Assembly: GCA_025359135.1 (NCBI GenBank)
Contig: JANYHJ010000047.1
Span: forward strand, 1-45,120
Direction: 5' to 3'
From: Gemmatimonadota bacterium
Lineage (GTDB): Bacteria; Gemmatimonadota; Gemmatimonadetes; Gemmatimonadales; Gemmatimonadaceae
DNA: 45,120 nucleotides
Part shown: in pieces, positions 22,872 to 30,880 of the stretch
Numbering within the stretch: the first letter of the stretch is position 1
How the letters are laid out: every line of letters starts with the position of its first letter
The notes under the pieces: model-generated
Seen by the model: only the letters and a program-made list of their open reading frames with translations
Database searches by the model: none
Told to the model about the DNA's origin: nothing
Position numbers and translations under genes: made by a program

Positions 22872-23624
22872 CTACTTCACCTTGCAGACCGCCGTGAAGG
22901 TGGGCAGCACCGCCGAGGAGAACGTGTTGCACGCGCCCTGCAAGGTAGTTGCTGCCCCCGTGAGCGTGGGCGTTGCGGCGTTGGTGGGGTCTGCGATTGC
23001 CTGGACGGCTGCTGCGTATGTGGAGACCGCGCCAGCGAACACGTTCATGGCGAGCGCGAGCACTTTGTTTGCCGTCCAGTTCGTGTCGTTCACGTCTCCG
23101 AAGGTGGCAGGCTTCACCGCGTTCGCGCCGATCTGGATGCTCGTTCCGTCGCTCTGGATCTGCTCGCCGCCGTCTTTGCCCCAGATCGCCTTGCTACCGT
23201 GCGGGTCGCCTGCACTCCAAAGCTTCACGTCCGCGAAGAGCCCGGGGACGAACACGGGCCAGCCGATGTCGTGCCGGGAGGCGTCCGCAGGCTGCGAGCT
23301 CTGGTTGCTCGAGCGCCACTCCCCGATGCCCGCTGAGCAGAAGACGAGCAGGCCCGTGTCCCCTGCCGTCATCGGCAGCGACATCACGAAGCCGCCTGCG
23401 CGGGGCCACATCACTGGGACGCCCGCGAGCGTGCCGATGTCCTCGTACGTCCGCACGTTGTCGTCGTCGTACACGGCGTGCTGCACCATCACCTGGACGT
23501 CGGCTAGGTTCTTCGTCGGGTCCCAGCTCACGACCTTGCCCGGCAGCGCTATGTGGACGTCGGAGAGCGCGCCCGAGACGGCCTTGCGGATGATCTCGGG
23601 CAGCGTGCGAGGGATGCCGGCCAT
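22872..23624 (-). CDS. Gp138-type membrane-puncturing spike protein
   Basis: This 250-residue protein has the Gp138 N-terminal layout: VSGALSDVHIALPGKVVSWD, LADVQVMVQHAV, then VPVMWPRAGGFVMSLPMTAG and DTGLLVFC. The OB-fold-like region is followed by a region ending HGSKAIWGKDGGEQIQSDG. It forms the tip that pierces the cell envelope when the tail contracts. ATG 23624 carries TAGACC with 6-base spacing. Confidence 0.85.
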   Translation of the reverse strand: MAGIPRTLPEIIRKAVSGALSDVHIALPGKVVSWDPTKNLADVQVMVQHAVYDDDNVRTYEDIGTLAGVPVMWPRAGGFVMSLPMTAGDTGLLVFCSAGIGEWRSSNQSSQPADASRHDIGWPVFVPGLFADVKLWSAGDPHGSKAIWGKDGGEQIQSDGTSIQIGANAVKPATFGDVNDTNWTANKVLALAMNVFAGAVSTYAAAVQAIADPTNAATPTLTGAATTLQGACNTFSSAVLPTFTAVCKVK

Positions 23625-23690
23625 GCGCGTGGTCTACATCGGTGCATAGTGCATGATAATGATCGGTCGTCCGGAAAGCGGGTAAACAGG
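23625..23690 (-). promoter_or_regulatory. AT-rich 66-base gap with TAGACC at 23631-23636
   Basis: The gap before the spike gene is AT-richer than its surroundings (ATCATTATCATGCACTATGC on the - strand). TAGACC-ACGCGC-ATG lies at its end, 54 bases after the hub stop. It is the longest gap in the tail cluster. The composition suits a promoter, but no -35 element can be asserted. Confidence 0.55.
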
Positions 23691-24554
23691 CTACTTCCAC
23701 TTCCGACAGTGAAGCGTCACCGTCCAGTCTGGACCCCACGTCGCGCCGTTGAACTCGGCATCCTCGATGCGGTAGGCGCCCTGGAGAAGCGCGCCTGCGA
23801 TGACGATGGGTAGGCCTGGGAGGAGCCCGGGTTGGATGAGCGCCTTCACGGTCACGATTCCCTTGTTGTCGGAGCTCGGGGACCCGATCATGCCAGTCTG
23901 CGCAGACAAGAGCACGGCAGTGGCTGCCGTACCAATCGACTGACCCGTCTGGAGGAGCTGCAGGGCACCATCCTGGACGCTCCACTCAAGCCCGTTCGAG
24001 CGCACGACCTTGCCCATCACCGTCGCAGCCACGCCATGGAACGTGCGCGCTGGGCCGCCCGTGGAGGCCGACGCGAGGGCCTGGGCTTGGGCAAGATTGC
24101 CTGTTCCCACCCCCATCGCCTGCCCGGCCAGCTGCAGGATCTGCTGGGGCGTGGCCTGCGCGGGGACTTTGAACAGCGCACGCTGGGGACCGAAGGCCTG
24201 CTCGGAGTCTCCGCTCGAGATGGTGGTGATGATGTTGGGGCCGTCGACGATGCTCTCCGCGCTGCGGAGCTGCCCGAGGTAGACGGTGTGGTTGTCGCCT
24301 CCGTAGCCCACGTCGAGCTGCACGGGCACGAGCTTCGGCTGCTCGATGCTCTTCCGGGTCGCCGGCGAGAGGTTCCAGACCTTGATCTCCACGCTGTTCG
24401 GCTCGGGCTTCAGGTTCTTCTTCACCTTGAAGGTGAGCGCGATACCAGCCTGCGTGTCGATCGATGGGGCCTGTCCGCCCACGACCGCCTTTGCGAGCTT
24501 CAGCTGCGTGGTGCCGAGCGTGAGGGTGCACGTGCGCCCGAAGAGCTTCGCCAT
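23691..24554 (-). CDS. baseplate hub protein (287 aa)
   Basis: Starts MAKLFGRTCTLTLGTTQLKL, followed by NSVEIKVWNLSPATRKSIEQ. This pattern is typical of hub-type proteins of small myoviruses that carry domains related to gpD/gp27. A central helical domain contains ATPQQILQLAGQAMGV, and the C terminus is a beta-domain ending TLHCRKWK. It sits between the plug and spike genes as expected. ATG 24554 overlaps the plug stop (TGATG); the ORF upstream of this ATG is out of context. Confidence 0.8.
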   Translation of the reverse strand: MAKLFGRTCTLTLGTTQLKLAKAVVGGQAPSIDTQAGIALTFKVKKNLKPEPNSVEIKVWNLSPATRKSIEQPKLVPVQLDVGYGGDNHTVYLGQLRSAESIVDGPNIITTISSGDSEQAFGPQRALFKVPAQATPQQILQLAGQAMGVGTGNLAQAQALASASTGGPARTFHGVAATVMGKVVRSNGLEWSVQDGALQLLQTGQSIGTAATAVLLSAQTGMIGSPSSDNKGIVTVKALIQPGLLPGLPIVIAGALLQGAYRIEDAEFNGATWGPDWTVTLHCRKWK

Positions 24555-24898
24555 CAGAACACCGCTTCGGCGGCCGTGAAGTAGAAGAGTACGCAGCGGC
24601 GACCGACCCCGAGATCTCCGAGGTTCGGCGGATCGTCGGAGAGTCCGACCTGCGGGACGCACATGAGGTGTCCCTGCGGCACGGCCGTGTTGTAGCGGTG
24701 CCGGCGCCAGATGGAGACTCCGCACACGAGCTTCTTCGAGCCGATGAGGAGCGCGCCCGCGTTGGTCGATAGATCGAGGTAGTAGCAGGCCTCACGAGCC
24801 GAGAGGCGGAGCGTGAGGATGTACTGCGTGCCGTCGAGGGTGGGCGCCAGGGTGTAGTTCGGCACGTCCGGAAACGTGGGGATGATTGCGCCGGCCAT
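24554..24898 (-). CDS. baseplate plug protein (DUF6983/Pam3 plug-like), 114 aa
   Basis: A compact beta-rich protein: DGTQYILTLRLSAREACYYL, DLSTNAGALLIGSKKLVCG and RRCVLFYFTAAEAVF. This is the layout of the small plug proteins seen in cyanophage Pam3-like baseplates. It has TGATG overlaps with both neighbours, so the Dit-like, plug and hub genes are a coupled set. Confidence 0.8.
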   Translation of the reverse strand: MAGAIIPTFPDVPNYTLAPTLDGTQYILTLRLSAREACYYLDLSTNAGALLIGSKKLVCGVSIWRRHRYNTAVPQGHLMCVPQVGLSDDPPNLGDLGVGRRCVLFYFTAAEAVF

Positions 24899-25653
24899 CA
24901 CGGACCTCCGAATATGCTCTTCAGCGACGTGAGGCCGGCGCTCGCAAGACTTTGCATTTGCCCCGGGTCCTGCGGTTGCTGCGCCCCTTTGGGGACCGGA
25001 GGCGTGTCTTTCGGGAGCGCCGGAATGGGAGGCGCCGCGACTTGCTGCGTGTTCACGATCGCGAGCTTTCGGAACGCGATCGTCATCCGCGTGCCGGTGC
25101 CGGTCTCCTTGTCTCGATCCGTCGTGACCTCGGTGATCACCATGCCCGAGTACGTCCAGCTCTTCGTGATGACGTCTACGAGGCCGGCCTGGGCGCGGAT
25201 GGCGTCGAGCGCCGTGAGCAGAGACGTGAGGGAGTCGAATGGGGCTGCCCACTGGAGGACGCCTTGCATGATGACGGGGTTTTCGCGCGGGTCGAGCAGG
25301 CCGCCGATGGCGCTCGAGATGGTGCCCACGGGGTTCACTACGGCCTTCGCGATCGTGGAGAGCGTGCCGTTCGCGTTCGGGTACTGCGGCAGGTTGAGGG
25401 TCTGCGCGCCGTAGAAGCCCTGTCCCTCTGCGTGTGCCGTGAGGTCGATCGGCTCCTGGGAGACGAACACCTCGAGCTTCACCTCGTTCAGCTTCACGCG
25501 GTAGTGGTCGGAGATGTTCGCGCCCTGCTCGACCGGGAACTCGGTCACCTCCGCGTCGCGAATGACCTGCTCCTTGGTGACGCAGTCGAAGTAGATCGCG
25601 CTGCCCGATTGGGGAGAGAGGTACGTGCCGCCGAAGAAGGGGTTCAGGCCCAT
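24898..25653 (-). CDS. Dit-like baseplate protein (251 aa)
   Basis: The N-terminal domain (LSPQSGSAIYFDCVTKEQVI, TEFPVEQGANISDHYRVKLN, LEVFVSQEPIDL) resembles the Dit-like N-terminal domain of phage tail proteins. A helical middle part includes TSLLTALDAIRAQAG, then TYSGMVITEVTTDRDKETGT and a Pro-rich tail. It probably forms the ring linking tube and hub. Coupled by TGATG to the tape measure gene. Confidence 0.8.
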   Translation of the reverse strand: MGLNPFFGGTYLSPQSGSAIYFDCVTKEQVIRDAEVTEFPVEQGANISDHYRVKLNEVKLEVFVSQEPIDLTAHAEGQGFYGAQTLNLPQYPNANGTLSTIAKAVVNPVGTISSAIGGLLDPRENPVIMQGVLQWAAPFDSLTSLLTALDAIRAQAGLVDVITKSWTYSGMVITEVTTDRDKETGTGTRMTIAFRKLAIVNTQQVAAPPIPALPKDTPPVPKGAQQPQDPGQMQSLASAGLTSLKSIFGGP

Positions 25654-27212
25654 CAGTGGCCTCCGCCCGAGGGAACCGCGGCGTACGCGTCCTGGTTGTC
25701 CGAACCGGTGGCGTTGACGACCTGCCGGCCCATCTCCTGCGCGGTGCTCTTATCAGCGTTGCCGTTCACGGTGATGTCCACGTTCGTCGTCTTGTTTACG
25801 TCGCCAGCCACGGTGGGACGGTGGAATGCAGGTGTCGACACCGTGGTGGACGGAGCGCCAGGCCCGTCGCCTGCAGAGAGCGCCGCAAGGCCGTGGCGCA
25901 GACCGGCTCCAGCGCCCGGAAGGGCAATGTCTGCCAGCTCGTTCACGAGGTCTGGCTGCGCAGCCCGGAGCTCGTTGAACTTCTTCGTCAGAGTCGTAAC
26001 CGTATTGATTACGACGCTCACTTGCGCAGCGACGAGATCCAGGGTTGCGACAATGCCGTTGAAAACAGCGGCAACCTGGAGACCGGATTGATGCAGGACC
26101 TCCAGTGCGGTGCTCCCAGCGGTAGCGCTGGTGCTTGTCACGCCGAGAGCAGCGCCGAGATCCATCGCTGCCTGCCAGAGCATCCCGAGGTCGCCCCAGA
26201 GAAGCATGACGGCGGCAGCCAGCGCCTGCACGACGGCCTGCGTGGTGCCCACGCCGAAGAGCGAATCGATGAAGTCTCCGATGACGCTCTTCCCACCCTT
26301 GAACGCCGTGTAGACGTCGTCCACGATGAGCACGAGGAGCGCGATCGCCGCGACCGCGAGGATCACCTCGATGTTCATGATGGCCCAGGTGAGCGCGAGC
26401 CCGGCCGAGATAGCCCCGAGGGTCGCGAGCGCGGTCTGCACGATGTAGGAGTGCTCCGAGAACTTGCGGAACCAGCCCGCTGCGGCCGCGACCTTTTCCA
26501 CGATCGACGTAAACGCGGGGATCAGCGCGCTCGCGACCGTGGACGCGAGGCCTTTGCCTACGAGGCGCAGCTTGATGAGCGAGTGCTCGCCCTCCTCCGC
26601 CTGGTGGACGAACTCCTCCGACACGCCGCCGCCCAGGGCGTCGAACTCCTCGCGGAGCTCCTCGATGCCCTTCGAGCCCTTGTTCAGGAGCGGGATCATG
26701 CGCGCGCCCGCGCGGCCGAAGATGCTCATCGCCGTGGCGGTCTTCTCGGCTGGGCTCTTCAGCTTCGTGAAGCCGTCCGCGACGTCGGTGAGGATGTCGC
26801 TCGTGGGGCGAATGTTGCCGGTCGCGTCCTTGATCTGCACACCCAGCTTCGCGAACGTGGCAGCCCCATCACCGCCGCCCTCTGCAGCGGCGCCCAGGTT
26901 CTTGTTCAAGAAGCGGAGGGCCGTGTTCGCTTCATCGGCCCCAAGCCCAGCGTTCGCGGCCGCGTACTGGAACCCCTGGAGCTGCTCGACGGAGAGCCCG
27001 AGGATCTCGGAGGTGTGCGCGAGCTCCGCCCCAAGCTCGATCTGCTTCGTGATGAACTCGCCGATCTCCTTGATGCCGAAGGCGAGCCCGATCAGCTCGC
27101 CCGCGCGCGTGGCGGTCTCGGCGAGCTTGTCCATGCGCTCGTTCGCGTGCTCGAGCGGCTTGTCGTCAACCTGTACACCGAAGAAGGCGATGAGCTCACG
27201 GAGCGCGGACAT
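25653..27212 (-). CDS. tail tape measure protein (519 aa)
   Basis: A long helical protein with a start typical of tape measures (MSALRELIAFFGVQVDDKPL), Ala/Gly-rich helices and central hydrophobic segments (MNIEVILAVAAIALLVLIVD). Position directly after the frameshifted chaperone is diagnostic. At the accepted rule of about 1.5 angstrom per residue, the tail would be roughly 75-80 nm. ATG 27212 carries TAGACC. Confidence 0.9.
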   Translation of the reverse strand: MSALRELIAFFGVQVDDKPLEHANERMDKLAETATRAGELIGLAFGIKEIGEFITKQIELGAELAHTSEILGLSVEQLQGFQYAAANAGLGADEANTALRFLNKNLGAAAEGGGDGAATFAKLGVQIKDATGNIRPTSDILTDVADGFTKLKSPAEKTATAMSIFGRAGARMIPLLNKGSKGIEELREEFDALGGGVSEEFVHQAEEGEHSLIKLRLVGKGLASTVASALIPAFTSIVEKVAAAAGWFRKFSEHSYIVQTALATLGAISAGLALTWAIMNIEVILAVAAIALLVLIVDDVYTAFKGGKSVIGDFIDSLFGVGTTQAVVQALAAAVMLLWGDLGMLWQAAMDLGAALGVTSTSATAGSTALEVLHQSGLQVAAVFNGIVATLDLVAAQVSVVINTVTTLTKKFNELRAAQPDLVNELADIALPGAGAGLRHGLAALSAGDGPGAPSTTVSTPAFHRPTVAGDVNKTTNVDITVNGNADKSTAQEMGRQVVNATGSDNQDAYAAVPSGGGH

Positions 27213-27218
27213 GCGGCC

Positions 27219-27224
27219 GGTCTA
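27219..27224 (-). promoter_or_regulatory. TAGACC late start motif (tape measure)
   Basis: TAGACC-GGCCGC-ATG. The TAG is the stop of the frameshifted chaperone product. Confidence 0.6.
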
Positions 27225-27865
27225 CGGGTGACGCCTGCGTGTGCTCTTCCGCTCCGCGCTCCGCCGTGCGTTCTCTGACGCCTCGTGCTCGGCCGCTTCC
27301 AGCATCTCGATCGTGTCGTGGGCGACGCAGGCGTCCTCGAAGGACCACTGCTCTTCGACCTCGAGACGACCTACGTGGTAGCGCCCGCAGGTGAGGATTC
27401 GCTCGGTTCGCCAGCAGATGTGCTCGGGGACGTCGAGCTTGACGGCGTCTTCGTCGCTCCGCCCGCGTCGGAGGCGAGCGCGACGGCGGCTCTCTCCTTC
27501 AATTCGCGAAAAAAAGGGCCGTAGTTCACCTCGATCGCGAACTCGAGCCACTCGACGCGCTCCATCGTCTTGCCGCGAAAGTGGGCGTCGTAGATCTGCA
27601 GCAAGCGGGGCGCGCCCTTGTCGAGCTGCACGTCCGTACTCTCGGCGAGCCGATCGCGCACCCACTCGAAGTCTTCCTCGGATAGCGCGGCCAGCGCACC
27701 GGCGACGTCGATCTTGCCACCGTTCCGCGCAGCGCCCATCACCAGGAAGACCGGGGCCACCGACTTCATGATCTTCAGGAGCACGCGGTCGGCCATCTTG
27801 GCCCCGAGCTGCGTGACCGTGTACTCGAACTCCCCGACGACCTTCGACTGCTTTTCGAGACCCAT
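27222..27865 (-). CDS. tail assembly chaperone, -1 frameshift product (214 aa)
   Basis: The zero frame meets seven T residues (A-run 27509-27515 on the + strand) read CCT TTT TTT CGC. A -1 slip on T-TTT-TTT leads to TCG and an open frame of 95 codons ending at 27222. The extension SRIEGESRRR...CWRTERILTCGRYHV...EEQWSFEDACVAHD looks protein-like and ends just before the tape measure. This is the G/GT arrangement of many tailed phages: the short and long forms chaperone the tape measure. The shift position fits residue 119. Confidence 0.8.
27371..27865 (-). CDS. tail assembly chaperone, zero-frame product (164 aa)
   Basis: Starts MGLEKQSKVVGEFEYTVTQL, typical of small myovirus tail chaperones. 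The middle part contains LGAKMADRVLLKIMKSVAPV and EEDFEWVRDRLAES. After the slip site the frame continues for 45 Ser/Thr/Ala-rich residues. ATG 27865 has TAGACC at 6 bases. It is the more abundant partner if frameshifting is inefficient, as in known G/GT systems. Confidence 0.85.
   Translation of the reverse strand: MGLEKQSKVVGEFEYTVTQLGAKMADRVLLKIMKSVAPVFLVMGAARNGGKIDVAGALAALSEEDFEWVRDRLAESTDVQLDKGAPRLLQIYDAHFRGKTMERVEWLEFAIEVNYGPFFRELKERAAVALASDAGGATKTPSSSTSPSTSAGEPSESSPAGATT
27509..27515 (-). promoter_or_regulatory. TTTTTTT slippery heptamer for -1 frameshift
   Basis: On the coding strand GGCCCTTTTTTTCGCG. The reading frame is ccT-TTT-TTT, an ideal -1 heptamer. GAAGGAGAG about 7 bases downstream may form part of a stimulatory signal, but no clear pseudoknot was resolved by eye. 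Confidence 0.8.
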
Positions 27866-27871
27866 GCGCGC

Positions 27872-27877
27872 GGTCTA
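27872..27877 (-). promoter_or_regulatory. TAGACC late start motif (tail chaperone)
   Basis: TAGACC-GCGCGC-ATG. It is intergenic: the tube gene stop is a TGA at 27889-27891. Confidence 0.65.
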
Positions 27878-27888
27878 GCGGGCGTCCG

Positions 27889-28335
27889 TCAGACCTTCGG
27901 GTTCGAGCCAATGAAGATGTTCAGGTCGCTGCAGAAGAGCGGCCACTCGCGCGACTTCGCGGTGCGGTCCCACTCGAGCGACGGCGGACCCTCGATCCAG
28001 CAGTGCGCGCCCGCGCAGAGGCTGGTGCCGTTCAGGTCCTTCAGCATGAACGGGGCGATGCCCGCGCCGTTCGCAGCGTTGTTATCGAGGATCATCACCG
28101 CTGACAGCGCGTCGTTGATGTACGACGACTGCATCAGCTTGAGGGTGATCTTCGCGCACTTGTTCTTCGTCTTGCTGCGCGTCACCGATCCATCGGTCCC
28201 GAGGACGTACGTGAAGTACATCCCCTCCGCCTCGATCTCCAGGAACGACCCGTCCGCGTAGCCGGAGTCGATCTTGATGGCGCCGAAGTCGATGGCGATC
28301 TGATCCGCGTCGTACGAGTACGTCCCTTGAGCCAT
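27889..28335 (-). CDS. tail tube protein (DUF3277-like)
   Basis: This 148-residue protein matches the DUF3277 type: MAQGTYSYDADQIAIDFGAI, then GSFLEIEAEGMYFTYVLGTD, SKTKNKCAKITLKLMQSSYI and a C-terminal beta-hairpin WPLFCSDLNIFIGSNPKV. It forms the inner tail tube. ATG 28335 carries TAGACC. The order sheath, small protein, tube, chaperone and tape measure is standard for small myoviruses. Confidence 0.9.
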   Translation of the reverse strand: MAQGTYSYDADQIAIDFGAIKIDSGYADGSFLEIEAEGMYFTYVLGTDGSVTRSKTKNKCAKITLKLMQSSYINDALSAVMILDNNAANGAGIAPFMLKDLNGTSLCAGAHCWIEGPPSLEWDRTAKSREWPLFCSDLNIFIGSNPKV

Positions 28336-28341
28336 GCGGCC

Positions 28342-28347
28342 GGTCTA
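28342..28347 (-). promoter_or_regulatory. TAGACC late start motif (tail tube)
   Basis: TAGACC-GGCCGC-ATG. The TAG is the stop of the 52-aa gene. Confidence 0.6.
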
Positions 28348-28503
28348 GGGGCGCTCGCGAGTCGCCACGTGCCACGAGCCGCAAGCCTGGCATTCGTAGG
28401 CTTGCGTGGGCGACCCCATGCGGCGCGCGTGCGCCCTTGCCTCCGCGCGCGACTGCGCCGGCCTGTAGCAACGAGCCAGCACGCGTCGGACCTTCCGAGC
28501 CAC
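28345..28503 (-). CDS. 52-aa protein with CxxC knuckle
   Basis: GTG 28503 starts 2 bases after the sheath stop. The N-terminal half is basic (ARKVRRVLARCYRPAQSR). The end carries AYECQACGSWHVATRERP, a C-x2-C plus Trp-His pattern common in small phage zinc-binding proteins. The gene fits exactly between sheath and tube. Its role is unknown. Confidence 0.7.
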   Translation of the reverse strand: MARKVRRVLARCYRPAQSRAEARAHARRMGSPTQAYECQACGSWHVATRERP

Positions 28504-28505
28504 CG

Positions 28506-29867
28506 TCAGCTCGTGACGGTGCCGGAGCTCACGACCATGTGCACGGCGCCTGCCAGCTGCTGTGCCCAGTTCAGGTTGCGCAGGATGCGGTTCGAGCGGT
28601 CGCTGACGCCTGCGCTGGCTGCGGTGGGCTGCGAGACCACGGAGCTGCCCTGGACGCCGCCCTGGGCCTGCTCGCCCTTCTGGAGTGCGCCCAGGAGACC
28701 GTTCGCCAGGCTCGTGATGCCCTTGTCCGTGAAGGGCGTCTTGCCCGGACCGAGGAGCGCGATGTAGTAGGCGAGCGAGATCTGCGCGAGCAGCCAGTCG
28801 AGGTACCGACGCACGTCCAGGAACTCGCCGAAGCCGTTCTTGCCGCCGCTGTTGCTGTTCGCGATGCCACCCGAGGCCGTGACGTTCACGCCCTGGATGT
28901 TCACGTAGCCGGTCGCGAACTTGTTGCCCAACGTCGCGAACTGCGTCTCCGTGAGGTTGTCGACGGAGATGCCCGGGAGGGTGTTGTATTCCCACGTGTC
29001 GTTGCCCGGCGTGGGCGAGCCGCCGAAGCGCGCGCTCTGCCACTCGACGCCCGCGAAGGCCTTCGTGTTGTTGCCGTTGTAGAGCACCGCCGTGTAGTGG
29101 TACGCGGCCGTCTGGACGGCGCTCGCGACACCCGTGGAGTCGGCGTTGTCGGGGGCCGTGGACTCGCTGGCCTGCGTGACGAAGAGCTTCTTGTTCGACT
29201 CCGCGAACGCCGCCGCGGCGATGATCTCGAGCTTGCTCTCCGAGTCGAGCGCCAGCCCGTACCACGTGTTATCGCCCGCGATGGCCGTCGTGAGGTCCGC
29301 GGCAATGCCCGGGTCCGTGGACGTGTTCGTGACGTAGAAGTTCGACGTCCAGTTCGACAAGGCGTTCAGCGTGCCCGCTGCGGGGCTCGCGATCGTGATC
29401 GTGTCGACGGAGCTCGTGGAGCCCGCGAAGCCCGTAACGGCGTTGATGAGCGCCAGGATGGCCGTCGCGACCGTGGTGGTCGTGGACGCGCCGGGCACCG
29501 TGAACGGGATCGTCGTGGAGACACCGAGCGGCGTGGTCACCGTGATGCCGTAGACGGCGCCCTGGACGGCCGTGAGGCACTTCAGCTTCAGGATCTGCGT
29601 GGTCTTGTTGACGCGCTGGCAGACCATGAAGCTGGACGCTGCCGGGTTTGCGGACAGGCCCGCGTTCACCATCAGATAGGCGTCATCCGTCGTCAGGAAC
29701 CCGGCGGCGATCAAGCCCGAGAGGCCCGTGTACGTCTGCGGCGTCGAAGGGAACCCACCGGGCACCTTGTTGACCATGCAGAGCGTCTTGCCGAAGCCGG
29801 GAACCGTGGGGCTCGCGCTCGAGGCGGTGACCGTGGCAAGGACGATGTCGTTGAGTGCGATGCCCAT
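28506..29867 (-). CDS. contractile tail sheath protein (DUF3383)
   Basis: This 453-residue protein has the DUF3383 sheath layout: MGIALNDIVLATVTASSASP, then CMVNKVPG and FLTTDDAYLMVNAGLSANPA. A later domain contains WEYNTLPGISVDNLTETQFA, and the end is helical (GVSDRSNRILRNLNWAQQLA). It forms the contractile outer tube, which identifies the phage as a myovirus. ATG 29867 carries TAGACC. Confidence 0.92.
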   Translation of the reverse strand: MGIALNDIVLATVTASSASPTVPGFGKTLCMVNKVPGGFPSTPQTYTGLSGLIAAGFLTTDDAYLMVNAGLSANPAASSFMVCQRVNKTTQILKLKCLTAVQGAVYGITVTTPLGVSTTIPFTVPGASTTTTVATAILALINAVTGFAGSTSSVDTITIASPAAGTLNALSNWTSNFYVTNTSTDPGIAADLTTAIAGDNTWYGLALDSESKLEIIAAAAFAESNKKLFVTQASESTAPDNADSTGVASAVQTAAYHYTAVLYNGNNTKAFAGVEWQSARFGGSPTPGNDTWEYNTLPGISVDNLTETQFATLGNKFATGYVNIQGVNVTASGGIANSNSGGKNGFGEFLDVRRYLDWLLAQISLAYYIALLGPGKTPFTDKGITSLANGLLGALQKGEQAQGGVQGSSVVSQPTAASAGVSDRSNRILRNLNWAQQLAGAVHMVVSSGTVTS

Positions 29868-29873
29868 GCGCGC

Positions 29874-29879
29874 GGTCTA
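29874..29879 (-). promoter_or_regulatory. TAGACC late start motif (sheath)
   Basis: TAGACC-GCGCGC-ATG. It is intergenic: the upstream stop TAG is at 29894-29896, so the motif is independent. It shares AGCGACATAGACCG with the site at 12160. Confidence 0.65.
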
Positions 29880-29893
29880 TGTCGCTGCGCGCT

Positions 29894-30265
29894 CTACTTC
29901 GTGGGCTCGGGGTCGTGCTCTGCCGGAACCGGCGGAGGAAGCGGCGCGAGCTCGGGCTGCGTCTCCGGTGCGGGGTCGACGTGCGAGACGGGAACCATGA
30001 GCCCAGTGCCGTGGTGCTTGTCGCCGTCGCCGGCCATTGCCAGGAGAACGACCGCGGCCAGGTTGCTCGACTTCGTGACCGTCGCAACCGTGAAGATGAA
30101 CGCGAGCTCGCGCTCTTCCTCGCTCGCCTGCTCGTCGGGGTACATCGCCTTGATCTCGTCGACCTTCTCCTGCGGGATCTGGCCACGGATCTCGCATGCG
30201 GTGGCGACTTCCTTCGATGTCTTGTTCGCCTCGAACCAGGTGCGGAGACCTTCGAGCGCGCTCAC
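29894..30265 (-). CDS. hypothetical protein (123 aa)
   Basis: The start is MSALEGLRTWFEANKTSKEV. A helical first half contains VATACEIRGQIPQEKVDEIK. A hydrophobic segment (LAAVVLLAMAG) precedes a Pro/Glu-rich tail. GTG 30265 overlaps the upstream stop (GTGA). It lies just ahead of the sheath gene. No family recognised. Confidence 0.6.
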   Translation of the reverse strand: MSALEGLRTWFEANKTSKEVATACEIRGQIPQEKVDEIKAMYPDEQASEEERELAFIFTVATVTKSSNLAAVVLLAMAGDGDKHHGTGLMVPVSHVDPAPETQPELAPLPPPVPAEHDPEPTK

Positions 30266-30867
30266 GAGACGCCTCCCGTGACCTTCGGACCGGTGCGGAC
30301 CATGTCCGGGGTGAGGACGACGCGCTCCGGGGGATTCTCTGGGACGGCGACGGCCTTGGAGGCTTCCGCCAGGCGCTTCGGGTGGAGGTGACGCGCGCGG
30401 TGCGCGCGGACCTTCGCGGGCGTGGCGTGGTGGTCCATGACGACGTTCAGCGCGAGCTCCGTGGGAGCCACCATGTCCCGGTGGTCGTCCGTGTGGAGGC
30501 GATGCAGGAACCAGAGCTGCGCCATCTCGGCGCGGTCGCCCTCGACCTCCTCCATCACCGGCTCACCGGCCTCGTCCACGACACCCACGAGGTCGCCAGC
30601 GCCGTTCAGCTCGCGCTTCTGGCGCGTGATGGTGAGGTCCTTCGCGGCATCGCTGGCGTCGAACGCGGCCTGCACCTTCGCGCGCTCCGCCGGCGTGAGG
30701 GCGTTCAGGATCCGCTGCGCGATCACGGTCCGCGCGCTGCAGTGCGTGACCTCGCGGCGCTCCTCGGGGTAGTTCCCGCCGAACATGGTCGACCGTGCAG
30801 GCCAGACGACCGTGACGGTGTGACGCTTCTGGAACTCGTGACGATGCCAGTCGTGGAGCGCGCTCAT
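30262..30867 (-). CDS. hypothetical protein (201 aa)
   Basis: A charged protein starting MSALHDWHRHEFQKRHTVTV, with a region (TPAERAKVQAAFDASDAAKD) of helical character and a Pro-rich end. ATG 30867 carries the TAGACC motif, the last one towards the early region. No family recognised; the position suggests a tail or transition function. Confidence 0.6.
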   Translation of the reverse strand: MSALHDWHRHEFQKRHTVTVVWPARSTMFGGNYPEERREVTHCSARTVIAQRILNALTPAERAKVQAAFDASDAAKDLTITRQKRELNGAGDLVGVVDEAGEPVMEEVEGDRAEMAQLWFLHRLHTDDHRDMVAPTELALNVVMDHHATPAKVRAHRARHLHPKRLAEASKAVAVPENPPERVVLTPDMVRTGPKVTGGVS

Positions 30868-30874
30868 GTGGGCC

Positions 30875-30880
30875 GGTCTA
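30875..30880 (-). promoter_or_regulatory. TAGACC late start motif, most upstream copy
   Basis: TAGACC-GGCCCAC-ATG. The TAG is the stop of the 137-aa gene. No further copy was seen from here to 38.9 kb. Confidence 0.6.
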
